A stretch of 64,000 bases of DNA from Tepidiforma flava (GTDB lineage Bacteria; Chloroflexota; Dehalococcoidia; Tepidiformales; Tepidiformaceae). This document shows, piece after piece, positions 45,031-53,180 of this stretch. The DNA lies in NCBI RefSeq assembly GCF_027594505.1, contig NZ_CP115149.1, positions 558,001 through 622,000 on the forward strand, read 5' to 3'. The notes below the pieces were generated by a model that was given only the letters and a program-made list of their open reading frames with translations, had not been told where the DNA came from and ran no database searches. The first letter of the stretch is position 1. Each line of letters opens with the position of its first letter. The position numbers and the translations under genes were made by a program.

Positions 45031-45037
45031 TCGGGCG

Positions 45038-45415
45038 ATGGGGGCTGCACGCGAGCCGGCGGGGAGGTTCTACGACGCGGTGTACGCGCTGGTGCGCCGC
45101 ATCCCGGAGGGGCGGGTGATGACCTACGGACAGGTGGCGCTCGAACTCGGCGCGCCCGCGGCGGCGCGGGCGGTCGGCTATGCGCTGGCGTGGCTGCCGC
45201 CGGGGACCGATGTGCCGTGGTGGCGGGTGGTGAATGCCAAAGGCGGCATCAGCCTGCGGGGCCGCGGCGAGGAGGCCGACCTGCAGCGGCGGCTGCTGGA
45301 GGCGGAGGGAGTGGTGTTCGGGCCGGACGGGCGGATGGGCCTGCGGCGCTACCGCTGGTTCCCGTCGGGCGGCCCGGCTGGAGATTCGGGGGCGAGCTTC
45401 GTGCCGGGCAGGTAG
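45038..45415 (+). CDS. Alkyltransferase-like protein (MGMT fold, no active cysteine)
   Basis: The 125-residue protein matches the DNA-binding domain of O6-alkylguanine-DNA methyltransferase: IPEGRVMTYGQVALELGAPA, ARAVGYALAWLPPGTDVPWW and RVVNAKGGISLRG. The active-site PCHR of MGMT is replaced by PWWR, so it cannot accept an alkyl group and belongs with the ATL proteins, which flag alkylated bases for nucleotide excision repair. The last 67 bp overlap the convergent PPOX-type gene. Confidence 0.87.
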   Translation: MGAAREPAGRFYDAVYALVRRIPEGRVMTYGQVALELGAPAAARAVGYALAWLPPGTDVPWWRVVNAKGGISLRGRGEEADLQRRLLEAEGVVFGPDGRMGLRRYRWFPSGGPAGDSGASFVPGR

Positions 45416-45888
45416 TAGCGGTCGTGCCAGATGCCGCGGTAGGGTTCGCCCTCGAGCGGCATGCGCCAGGTGCGGATGCGGGCGCCGGCGAGCGGGACGC
45501 GGATGAGGGCGCGGGGCTGGTCGATGGTCTCCTCGATATAGCGGTCGGCCGCCTCGGGCGGGACGTAGCGGCGGGCGATGCGGCGGTAGAGGTCGCGCCA
45601 TGCTGCATCGTCGCCGGGCTGACGGACGACCTCGGCGACGCCTTCGATGACGACCTTCCGGTACGGGTGGTGCTGGTCGTCGATGGTCAGCGCGACGCGG
45701 GGGTCGTGGCGGATGTGGTCGAGCCACTCGGAGGCGGCGCGGGGCGTGATGTAGATGGCGCCGTCTTCGCAGATGAACCAGACGGGGGTGACGTGGGGCG
45801 CGCCTTCAGCGTCGACGGTGGCGATGCGGCAGAGGATGCCGGGCTGCTGGAGGAATTCGTCGCGTTCGGCGGGGGTGAGGGCGGGCAT
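45349..45888 (-). CDS. Pyridoxamine 5'-phosphate oxidase-like flavin/F420 protein
   Basis: The ATG at 45888 gives 179 residues (MPALTPAERDEFLQQPGILC). The split-barrel core is RIATVDAEGAPHVTPVWFIC, DGAIYITPRAASEWLDHIRH and VALTIDDQHHPYRKVVIEGV, as in PPOX-class proteins that bind FMN or F420. The C-terminus, past IRTWRMPLEGEPYRGIWHDR, overlaps the alkyltransferase-like gene. The substrate is unknown. Confidence 0.83.
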   Translation of the reverse strand: MPALTPAERDEFLQQPGILCRIATVDAEGAPHVTPVWFICEDGAIYITPRAASEWLDHIRHDPRVALTIDDQHHPYRKVVIEGVAEVVRQPGDDAAWRDLYRRIARRYVPPEAADRYIEETIDQPRALIRVPLAGARIRTWRMPLEGEPYRGIWHDRYYLPGTKLAPESPAGPPDGNQR

Positions 45889-45963
45889 GACGGCCTCCGG
45901 GCGCGTGGCGGCGCTGCGATTGGGTAGGATACGCCCAACGTTCGAACGCTGGAGGAGCCGGTC

Positions 45964-46449
45964 ATGGACGAGCAGGCGCAGGCCGCGAAGAAGACGCTGC
46001 TGCGGATGATCCCGTACGGGCTGTACGTGCTGGGCGTGCGGGACGGCGACGAGGTCTCGGCGGCGGCAATCAACTGGGTGACGCAGACGTCGTTCACGCC
46101 GCCACTGGTCGCGATGGGCGTGAAAAAGGACAGCGGGGCCTACGCGCTGCTGAAGCGGACGGGGCAGTTCGCGCTCTCGTTCCTCGAAAGCGGGCAGGGC
46201 GACATCGCCTACGCGTTCTTCAAGCCGACGACGGTCGAGGGCTCGAAGGTGAACGGGCAGGAGACGGAGACCGCGAGCAACGGCGCGCCGGTCATCGCGG
46301 CGGCGCCGGGCTGGGTGGAAGGGCGCGTGGTCGGCGAAGTGGACCTCGGCGACCACAGCTGCGTGGTGGGCGAGGTGACCAACGCGGTGCTGAAGCGGGA
46401 GGCGAAGCCGCTGACGCTGGACGAGCTGGGCGTGAAGTACGGCGGCTAG
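45964..46449 (+). CDS. Flavin reductase family protein
   Basis: The 161-residue protein has the flavin reductase-like split barrel: LRMIPYGLYVLGVRDGDEVS, AAAINWVTQTSFTPPLVAMG, LKRTGQFALSFLESGQGDIA and DHSCVVGEVTNAVLKREAKP. A GGAGG site is 10 nt before the ATG. Its TAG stop overlaps the TAG stop of the convergent alpha-galactosidase gene through the palindrome CTAG (46446-46449). Confidence 0.85.
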   Translation: MDEQAQAAKKTLLRMIPYGLYVLGVRDGDEVSAAAINWVTQTSFTPPLVAMGVKKDSGAYALLKRTGQFALSFLESGQGDIAYAFFKPTTVEGSKVNGQETETASNGAPVIAAAPGWVEGRVVGEVDLGDHSCVVGEVTNAVLKREAKPLTLDELGVKYGG

Positions 46450-48383
46450 TCGAACCAGCGCTTTTCGCCGGGGGCCAGCTCGACGACGCGGGTATAGCCG
46501 CGGTGGAGGACGGCGACGGTCCGCGGGTAGGGGCGGTCGTTGCGGAGCTGGAGCCGGCCGCTCACGGGCCGCTGGAAGAGCCCCTCCGAGGTGATGTGCC
46601 CGGAATCGCCGACGAGGCGGGGGGTGCGCGCCGGGGCGTAGACCTGCCAGAGCGTCCCCTCGTGGGGCCGGAGATAGACGTCGCCCATCGGCAGGGGGCG
46701 CCGGTTCCAGACGTCGAAGCCGACCTCGCCGGGGCGGAGGAGTTCGGTCCAGGGCACCCAGAGCGGCTCATCGGACCAGTTGAGAACGCCGACGAGGGCG
46801 CGGCCGTCTCCGAGGTCGGCGCGCCAGGCGCGGGGGACGGGGCCGTCGCCGGGTTCGACAGGCCGGGCAGCGGCGGCGGGCGGGAAGAGGGCGAGCGCCA
46901 TCTCGCGGCGGGCCGGCGGCAGCTTCGGGAGGTCGTCGCTGGCGACGACCATGCCGCCGGAGAGCGCGATGCCGGTCGCGAGGAAGCGCACTTCGGCCTC
47001 GGTCAGCTCGGTGTCGGTGTCGCGGACGATGAGGCAGTCGGGATCGTTGACCCACCAGCGGCGGTGCATCCAGTTGCGCTGGAGGGTGAGGCGCATGGCA
47101 TGACGGACGGAGGGATTCGGGCCGGCGGCCCAGGTCTCTTTGACGTCGGGGCCGACGCGCATGGCGTCGACGAGGCCGATGGCGGGGCCGAAGTGGCAGG
47201 TGCAGCCGAGCAGGAAGGTGTCGCCGCCGGCTTCTTCGCGGATGATTTCGAGGCCGCGGCGCAGGTTGGCGAGCGCGGTGGTGCCCGGCCGGTGGTAGCG
47301 GACGGCCGAGGCGGGCCTGGCGGCGTAGGAGCAGGCATCGAGCTTGAGGTAGGTGTAGCCCCATTCGCGGACGACGGTGCGGATGACGTTGCGGAGCCAG
47401 GCTTCGGCTTCAGGGTGCGTGCAATCGAGGACGGCGCAGCGGCCGAGCCAGGTCTGGACGAAGACGGTTTCGCCGTCCGGGGTTCGGAGGACCATCTCCG
47501 GGTGGTCGCGCAGGGCGGCGGAGTTCTCGTTGAGCACGAACGGCGCGAGCCAGAGGCCGGGCCGGTAGCCGGCCTCGCGGATGCGGGCAGCGAGCGCGGC
47601 CATGCCGGAGGGGAACTTCGCGTTCGGGGTGAGCCAGTCGCCGGTGTGCGCCTGGTAGCCGTCGTCGATTTGCACGACCTCGGCGGGGTGGCGCTCGCGG
47701 ACCATTGCTTCGAGGTTGGCGAGGACGTCGGCCTCCGAAACGCGGTCGTAGAAGTAGTACCAGCTGCACCAGCCGGTGGGCACGCGGTCCGGGACGCGGG
47801 CGCCCATGCGGGCGGCGACGTCGTCGGCGTACCGTTCGATGAGCTCGAGGGGGTCGCCGCCTTCGCGGAGGGCGACGGGCGGCAGCTGGACCGATTCGCC
47901 GGGGGCAAGCGCGAGGCCGTCGACGTCGTAAACGAGGGCGATGCGGGTGACGAGCGACTCGGCGGCGTCGAGGGTCACTTCGATGTCGAAGAAGAAGCGA
48001 TCGAGCTGCAGGCAGCCGGCGAGCAGCGCGGGCCTGGCGTGGTACGGAAGCCAGAGGACGGCCTGGTCGCGGCTGACGTACGTGACCGCATCCGCGGCGG
48101 GGCGGGCGAACCGGCCGTCGTAGCCTTCGGGGGCGGGCGCGCCGAAGTTGCGGACGAGGGCGTCCATCTGCATGTAGCGCCCGTGAATCCAGAGCCAGCC
48201 GTCGGCGGCGGGGACATCGAGGTCAGCGGCGAGGCGCACCTCGCGGGGGGCCGCCGGCTCGCTGCCGGTGTTCGCAAGCGTGATGCGGAGTTCGCCGGCG
48301 GCGGCGTCGTAGCCGGCGGCGCAATCGAGGCCGGGCGGCAGGCCTTCGGGAACGAGCCAGAGGTCCCAGGGCAGGGTGCTCAC
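46446..48383 (-). CDS. Alpha-galactosidase, GH36 type
   Basis: The 645-residue protein has an N-terminal beta-sandwich (about 1-200) and a TIM barrel. The barrel has GWCSWYYFYDRVSEADVLAN, VVQIDDGYQAHTGDWLTPN and GYRPGLWLAPFVLNENSAAL. The nucleophile Asp is in TYLKLDACSYAAR and the acid/base Asp is probably in VDAMRVGPDVKETW. It releases galactose from alpha-galactosides. No signal peptide is seen, so it acts on imported oligosaccharides. The 4-bp overlap with the nucleotidyltransferase gene and the nearby galK support galactose use. A GH31-like activity is less likely. Confidence 0.88.
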   Translation of the reverse strand: MSTLPWDLWLVPEGLPPGLDCAAGYDAAAGELRITLANTGSEPAAPREVRLAADLDVPAADGWLWIHGRYMQMDALVRNFGAPAPEGYDGRFARPAADAVTYVSRDQAVLWLPYHARPALLAGCLQLDRFFFDIEVTLDAAESLVTRIALVYDVDGLALAPGESVQLPPVALREGGDPLELIERYADDVAARMGARVPDRVPTGWCSWYYFYDRVSEADVLANLEAMVRERHPAEVVQIDDGYQAHTGDWLTPNAKFPSGMAALAARIREAGYRPGLWLAPFVLNENSAALRDHPEMVLRTPDGETVFVQTWLGRCAVLDCTHPEAEAWLRNVIRTVVREWGYTYLKLDACSYAARPASAVRYHRPGTTALANLRRGLEIIREEAGGDTFLLGCTCHFGPAIGLVDAMRVGPDVKETWAAGPNPSVRHAMRLTLQRNWMHRRWWVNDPDCLIVRDTDTELTEAEVRFLATGIALSGGMVVASDDLPKLPPARREMALALFPPAAAARPVEPGDGPVPRAWRADLGDGRALVGVLNWSDEPLWVPWTELLRPGEVGFDVWNRRPLPMGDVYLRPHEGTLWQVYAPARTPRLVGDSGHITSEGLFQRPVSGRLQLRNDRPYPRTVAVLHRGYTRVVELAPGEKRWFD

Positions 48384-49126
48384 GGGTGAACCTTACCGCC
48401 CCGGCGGGCTTCGGCGTAGCGGCGGGCGGCCTCGAGCGATTCGGGGGTGCCGATATCGAACCAGGCGCCGGCGACGGGAACGGCCCGGATGGTGCGGCCG
48501 GCTTCGACGGCGGCAGCGAGGGCGCGGGGCAGCTCGTACTCGCCGCGTGGCAACGGTTCGAGCGCTTCGACGAACGGCCAGAGCCACGCGCCGAGGACGG
48601 CGGGGCCGGCGTTGTTCCACGGGGTCGCGGAGGTGCCGCGCGGCGGTTTTTCGACGATGCGGGTGACGCGGAAGGCGCCGTCGACGTAGACGGCTGCGCC
48701 GGCCCACGGGTCATCGACCGGGTTGACGAGGAGCGCGCCGTCGGAACCGGACGCGGCGCCGAGGAGCGCCGCGTAGCTCTCGGGGTCGAGGTAGACATCG
48801 CCCCAGGTGACGAGGAAGGGGCCAGGGGACAGGTGGGGGCGGGCGAGGGCCGCGGCGCGGGCCGTGCCTTCGAGCCGCTCCTGGCGGACGAAGCGGAGGC
48901 CGATCCCGGGCGGCGGCGCCGCCGTCAGCGCATCGAGGATGCGGTCGCCGAGGTAGCCGACGACGACGACGGCCGTTTCGATGCCTGCGGCCGCGAGGGC
49001 GTCGAGGGTGTGGAGGAGGAGCGGGCGGCCGGCGAGCGGGAGGAGCGGCTTCGGGGTGTCGGCGGTGAGAGGACCGAGGCGGGTGCCGCGCCCGGCGGCG
49101 AGGATGACGGCCTGGCGGGCGCTCAT
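48380..49126 (-). CDS. Sugar-phosphate nucleotidyltransferase
   Basis: The 248-residue protein has the nucleotidyltransferase signature MSARQAVILAAGRGTRLGPL with TPKPLLPLAGRPLLLHTLDA, the metal-binding Asp in FLVTWGDVYLDPESY, and VTRIVEKPPRG. It overlaps galK and the alpha-galactosidase gene by 4 bp each. In this setting it may activate galactose 1-phosphate from galK to an NDP-galactose, doing the job of GalT. Glucose- or mannose-1-phosphate specificity is equally possible from the sequence. The short length means no acetyltransferase domain. Confidence 0.85.
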   Translation of the reverse strand: MSARQAVILAAGRGTRLGPLTADTPKPLLPLAGRPLLLHTLDALAAAGIETAVVVVGYLGDRILDALTAAPPPGIGLRFVRQERLEGTARAAALARPHLSPGPFLVTWGDVYLDPESYAALLGAASGSDGALLVNPVDDPWAGAAVYVDGAFRVTRIVEKPPRGTSATPWNNAGPAVLGAWLWPFVEALEPLPRGEYELPRALAAAVEAGRTIRAVPVAGAWFDIGTPESLEAARRYAEARRGGKVHP

Positions 49127-50370
49127 GCCAGCCGGGCCCCGGCGGAGGGCGCGACCTCGAAGGCGGGGCCGCCGGCCGCGGCCGCGGCCGCGCCGATGAC
49201 CGCCTGCTCGCGGCCGCGTTCGCAGACGGCGATGGCGAAGCCGCCGAAGCCCGCGCCGGTGAGGCGGGCCCCGGCCGCGCCGGCCCGCGTCATGGCCTTC
49301 ACGAGGGCGTCGAGGGCGGGCGTCGAACAGCGGTAGTCGTCGCGGAGGGAGGCATGGGAGGCGGCCATCAGCTCGCCGAGGGCGGCGAGGTCGCCGGCTT
49401 CGACCGCTGCGCAGGCGAGGTCGACCCGCTCGGCCTCCGCGAGGACGTGGCGGGCGTACGCGCGGACCGGGAGCTGCGCGTCGGGGTCGAAGGCGCCGGC
49501 GGCGAGCGTGACGAGGCGCTCCAGCGGGATGCCGGCCGCTGCAGCAGCTTTGCGGGCGGAGCTGCGGGCCGGGAGTTCGTCGACGAGGACGGGCGCGGCA
49601 TCGATGGCGGCGACGTGACCGAGGAGCGGCGTGCCCTCGATCTCTGCGCCGAGCATGTCGGCGAGGAGGGCGGCGGCGATGCGGGTGGCGACGACGCGCT
49701 CGTTGTAGGCGTCGCGGGCGGCGCCGCCTTTCGGCGCGGGCTGGCCCGAAGAGGCGACGACGAAGGCCCAGCCTGCCGGCACGGGCACGGGACGCATGGC
49801 CGGCGGCAGGAAGTCGATGCGGAGGAGCGCGCCGGCCTCGGCGAAGGCGATGACCTGCTGGTCCATCCCGCCGGTCTCAGCGCCGGCGAGGCGTTCGGCC
49901 TGCGCGGCGAACGCGGCGAGGGCCGCGCGGTCGAGGCCGAGGCCGAAGGCGGCATCGAGCGCCAGCAGGAGGGCGACGGTGAGCGCGCTGGAGGAGCTGA
50001 GGCCGCTCGCGGGCGGGAGGTCGCTGGCGACGGCGATGCGCGCGCCCCGGCCGGACAGGCGGGGGCCGAGGACGGCGGCGGCCGCCGCGAGGTAGCGGTG
50101 CCACGGCTCGGGGCAGGCGGCCGGGTCCGCGCCGAGAGGGAGGCGGGCGGGCTCGGGGAATTCGCGCGAGACGCCCTCGAGCAGCCCGGCCCCGGACGGC
50201 GCGACGGCGACCGCCGTCGACTGGCCGATGGCGAAGGGGAGCACGGGGAGGCCGTTGTAGTCGGTGTGTTCGCCGATGAGGTTGACGCGGCCGGGGGCGA
50301 TAGCGACGGCGGCGGGTTCCGCGGCGAAGGTCGAGCGGAAGAGAGCGGCGGCGGCCGCAGCGGGGTCCAC
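49123..50370 (-). CDS. galK: Galactokinase
   Basis: The GTG at 50370 gives 415 residues. GHMP kinase motifs are GRVNLIGEHTDYNGLPVLPF (galactokinase signature), the phosphate loop LPPASGLSSSSALTVALLLA, GMDQQVIAFAEAGALLRIDF with the catalytic Asp, and the C-terminal ARLTGAGFGGFAIAVCERG. It makes galactose 1-phosphate. The start codon is only 17 bp from the ATG of the divergent acyl-CoA dehydrogenase gene. A GATAAT box lies 6 nt before the GTG, so the message is leaderless. Confidence 0.93.
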   Translation of the reverse strand: MDPAAAAAALFRSTFAAEPAAVAIAPGRVNLIGEHTDYNGLPVLPFAIGQSTAVAVAPSGAGLLEGVSREFPEPARLPLGADPAACPEPWHRYLAAAAAVLGPRLSGRGARIAVASDLPPASGLSSSSALTVALLLALDAAFGLGLDRAALAAFAAQAERLAGAETGGMDQQVIAFAEAGALLRIDFLPPAMRPVPVPAGWAFVVASSGQPAPKGGAARDAYNERVVATRIAAALLADMLGAEIEGTPLLGHVAAIDAAPVLVDELPARSSARKAAAAAGIPLERLVTLAAGAFDPDAQLPVRAYARHVLAEAERVDLACAAVEAGDLAALGELMAASHASLRDDYRCSTPALDALVKAMTRAGAAGARLTGAGFGGFAIAVCERGREQAVIGAAAAAAGGPAFEVAPSAGARLA

Positions 50371-50387
50371 GGGGGTATTATCCGGGC
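50371..50387. promoter_or_regulatory. 17-bp divergent leaderless promoter with a shared -10 box
   Basis: Plus strand TATTAT (50376-50381) is 6 nt before the ATG at 50388. Minus strand GATAAT (50382-50377) is 6 nt before the GTG at 50370. The two -10 boxes cover the same bases, so each gene's -35 region lies inside the other gene. No good -35 is visible on either side. Confidence 0.55.
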
Positions 50388-52127
50388 ATGACGACCGTGA
50401 CCACACCTTCGAACCGCGCGATGCCTTCGACCCGGGGACTGAACTTCTTCGAAGCGGACCCGAACCTCGAGCGGGCGCTCCGGGCCTACGCCGAGCCGGC
50501 CGACGCGGACCGGGCGGTGCCGCTCCTGCGGGAGGTCGGGCGCTGCGCGGGGGATGAGCTGGACGAGCTGGCGGCCATCGCAGATGCGAACCCGCCGGTG
50601 CTGCGCACGCACGACCGGCTCGGGCAGCGGGTGGACGAGATCGTCTACCACCCGGCGTTCGTGGAGATGCAGCGGCTCGGCTTTTCGCGGTTCGGGTTCG
50701 CGGCGATGTCGCACCGGGAGGGGGTGCTGGGGTGGCCGGGCCGGGTGCCGCACGTGGTGAAGTTCGCGCTCAGTTATGTCTTCGTTCAATCGGAGTTCGG
50801 CCTCTTCTGCCCGATTTCGATGACGGATTCGGCGGCGCGGGTGCTGCGGATGTTCGGCGCGCCGGAACTGCAGGCGCGGTACGTGCCGCGGCTGACGAGC
50901 ACGGAATTCAGCGAGCTGATGCAATCGGCGCAGCTGCTCACGGAGCGGACGGGCGGGAGCGACGTGGGCACGAGCGAGTGCGAGGCGCGGCTGGTCGACG
51001 GCGCGTGGCGCATCTGGGGCGAGAAGTGGTTCTGTTCGAATGCGGGCGCGGATGTGCACCTCGCGCTGGCGCGGCCGGCCGGCGCCCCGGCGGGGACGAA
51101 GGGGCTCGGGATGTTCCTCGTGCCGAAGGTGCTGCCGGATGGGCGCCGGAACCGGTACGTCATCCGGCGGCTGAAGGAGAAGCTCGGCTCGCGGTCGATG
51201 CCGACGGGGGAGTACGAGTTCGAGGGCGCGACGGGGTACGTGGTGGGTGACATCGACCGCGGGTTCGCGCAGATGGCGGAGATGATCAACGTCTCGCGGC
51301 TGAGCAACGGGATGCGGGCGGCGGCGCTCATGCGGCGGTCGCTGCTGGAGGCGGCGGTGCACGCGCGGGGACGGTCAGCGTTCGGGCGGGCGCTCTTCGA
51401 CCTGCCGCTGGTGCGGGAGCAGCTGTTCGAGATGGTGCTCGACAGCGAGGCGGCGCTCGCCATCGTGCTGTTCGCGGCGCAGGCGCTGGACCGGGCGGAC
51501 GGCGGTTCGGAGCACGACGAGCTGGTCGTGCGCATCACCACGCCGCTGATCAAGTACGCGAACTGCCGGCGGGCGCGCTGGACGGCCGGGATGGCGATGA
51601 ACCTGCGGGGCGGGAACGGCTACATCGAGGAATGGGTGAACGCGCGGCTGCTGCGGGATGCGCACCTCGGGAGCATCTGGGAGGGGGCGGAGAACGTGGT
51701 GGCGCTCGACGTGGCGCGGGCGGCGATGCGGAACGGCGCGCACGAGGCGCTCTTCCGGGAGCTGGAGACGCGGCTGGACGGCGTGACCGACGAGCGGGCG
51801 CGCGGCGAAGCCGAAGCGGCGCGGACGGGGCTCGCGCGCGTCCGCGCCGCGTTCGCTCGCCTGCTGCAGGCGAGCGAGGACGAACGCGAGGCGAAGATGG
51901 CCGCGATGTGCGACCGGCTGGCGGCGCTGGTGTGCGCCTGCCTTCTGACCGCGGAAGGCGACCGGGAAGCGCGGGCAGGGCTCGGCTACGGGAAGCTGCT
52001 GGCGGCGCGGGAGTACCGGCGGCGGTACGTGGAGCGGCAGGACCCGCTGGAGGCCGATGCCGGCGCGCTCCGGTGGCTCGGCCACCTGGTCGACGGGGCG
52101 CCGGTGCCGGGGGCGGCGCTGGGATAG
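50388..52127 (+). CDS. Acyl-CoA dehydrogenase, AidB-like
   Basis: The 579-residue flavoprotein has LMQSAQLLTERTGGSDVGTS in the FAD-binding middle domain and MNLRGGNGYIEEWVNARLLR with DAHLGSIWEGAENVVALDVA, where the Glu aligns with the acyl-CoA dehydrogenase base region of the AidB/isovaleryl subgroup. The unusual N-terminus (LNFFEADPNLERALRAYAEP) is AidB-like. AidB protects DNA from alkylation in E. coli; the substrate here is unknown. It is divergent from galK. Confidence 0.88.
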   Translation: MTTVTTPSNRAMPSTRGLNFFEADPNLERALRAYAEPADADRAVPLLREVGRCAGDELDELAAIADANPPVLRTHDRLGQRVDEIVYHPAFVEMQRLGFSRFGFAAMSHREGVLGWPGRVPHVVKFALSYVFVQSEFGLFCPISMTDSAARVLRMFGAPELQARYVPRLTSTEFSELMQSAQLLTERTGGSDVGTSECEARLVDGAWRIWGEKWFCSNAGADVHLALARPAGAPAGTKGLGMFLVPKVLPDGRRNRYVIRRLKEKLGSRSMPTGEYEFEGATGYVVGDIDRGFAQMAEMINVSRLSNGMRAAALMRRSLLEAAVHARGRSAFGRALFDLPLVREQLFEMVLDSEAALAIVLFAAQALDRADGGSEHDELVVRITTPLIKYANCRRARWTAGMAMNLRGGNGYIEEWVNARLLRDAHLGSIWEGAENVVALDVARAAMRNGAHEALFRELETRLDGVTDERARGEAEAARTGLARVRAAFARLLQASEDEREAKMAAMCDRLAALVCACLLTAEGDREARAGLGYGKLLAAREYRRRYVERQDPLEADAGALRWLGHLVDGAPVPGAALG

Positions 52128-52164
52128 CGCCGCGCGTCGCCGGCAGGGTCGGGCGGGCGCGGAC

Positions 52165-52551
52165 TCAGGGGGCCGGCGGGAGGGGCGCCTCGCCGTACTG
52201 GTTGGGCATCGGCTTCGTCGGCTGGGCGCAGAGGACGATGAGCGCAATCCACCCGAGGAGGGGGATGAGACCGATCAGCTGGAGCCACCCGGACTGCCCG
52301 ATATCGTGCAGGCGGCGGGCGGTGACGCCGATGGACGGCAAGAAAGCGGCGAGGGAGAACGCCAGCGATACGAGGTCGAAGAAGTTGCTGAAGGCCCCCA
52401 GCACCCCCAGGACGAAGCCGACGATCGCCTGACCGAGCACGAACCACCAGAACTCCGGGCGGCCGGCGCGGCCTTCGAAGAGGACGTACCGCTTCCAGGG
52501 CGAGAGATACCACTGGATGGGTGAAACCTGAGCGGGCGCAGCGGCCTGCAT
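52165..52551 (-). CDS. DUF805 family membrane protein
   Basis: The 128-residue protein has the DUF805 pattern WKRYVLFEGRAGRPEFWWFV, two or three helices and LPSIGVTARRLHDIGQSGWL followed by a last helix LIGLIPLLGWIALIVLCA. DUF805 proteins are small inner-membrane proteins of unknown role. It lies convergently with the acyl-CoA dehydrogenase gene, 37 bp apart. Confidence 0.88.
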   Translation of the reverse strand: MQAAAPAQVSPIQWYLSPWKRYVLFEGRAGRPEFWWFVLGQAIVGFVLGVLGAFSNFFDLVSLAFSLAAFLPSIGVTARRLHDIGQSGWLQLIGLIPLLGWIALIVLCAQPTKPMPNQYGEAPLPPAP

Positions 52552-52655
52552 GGCGGGCTCCTGTCGCGAGGTGGCGGGAGCCTACCGAACTGCGCGGCGC
52601 CTGTTCAAGGGACAGGTTCGTCCCGCGATGAGCGGGAGGCGCGTGTGCCGAAGGC

Positions 52656-53081
52656 CTACGCCTTGCTGTAGTCCCAGGAGATGTACTTCACCGGGGTGAC
52701 TTCGATGTAGGCCGTCTCGGGGCCGGCTTCGGTGGGGAGCTGGTCCTCCGGGACGCCGCGGCGGCGCATCGCTTCGCGGCGGAGGGGCAGCACCTCGGCG
52801 GGGTCGGTGATGACGCGGCCGGTGCCCTGGATGCAGACGCCCTTGATGTCCTGCATCGTGCTGCCGGATTCGAGCATGACGGAGACGTTCGGGTTGCGCT
52901 CGATGTTCTTCGTCTTCTGGGTGCCCTTGCGGCAACCCATGTAGATTTTCTCGCCGAGCCGGAAGTAGCCGATGGGGACGGTGTGGGGGTGGCCGCTGCG
53001 GCTGATGGTGGAGAGGGCGATCCACCCGGGGCGGGAGTCGAGGAAGGCGTGGATTTCGTCGAGGGACATCTTGCCGGGCAT
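52656..53081 (-). CDS. Pyridoxamine 5'-phosphate oxidase-like protein
   Basis: The ATG at 53081 (MPGKMSLDEIHAFLDSRPGW) gives 141 residues; a second ATG four codons later is possible. The split barrel is IALSTISRSGHPHTVPIGYF, EKIYMGCRKGTQKTKNIERN and SVMLESGSTMQDIKGVCIQG, a PPOX-class flavin-binding fold. The C-terminal AYIEVTPVKYISWDYSKA is typical. The function beyond cofactor binding is unknown. Confidence 0.83.
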   Translation of the reverse strand: MPGKMSLDEIHAFLDSRPGWIALSTISRSGHPHTVPIGYFRLGEKIYMGCRKGTQKTKNIERNPNVSVMLESGSTMQDIKGVCIQGTGRVITDPAEVLPLRREAMRRRGVPEDQLPTEAGPETAYIEVTPVKYISWDYSKA

Positions 53082-53180
53082 GCGGAACTCCGAGACGGGA
53101 TTCCCAGGGCAGGTGCAAGTTTGGGTTGCCCGGCTGCGGCTGTCGAGTGAGGATGAGCGGCAACGCAGGAGGGTTCGCGC

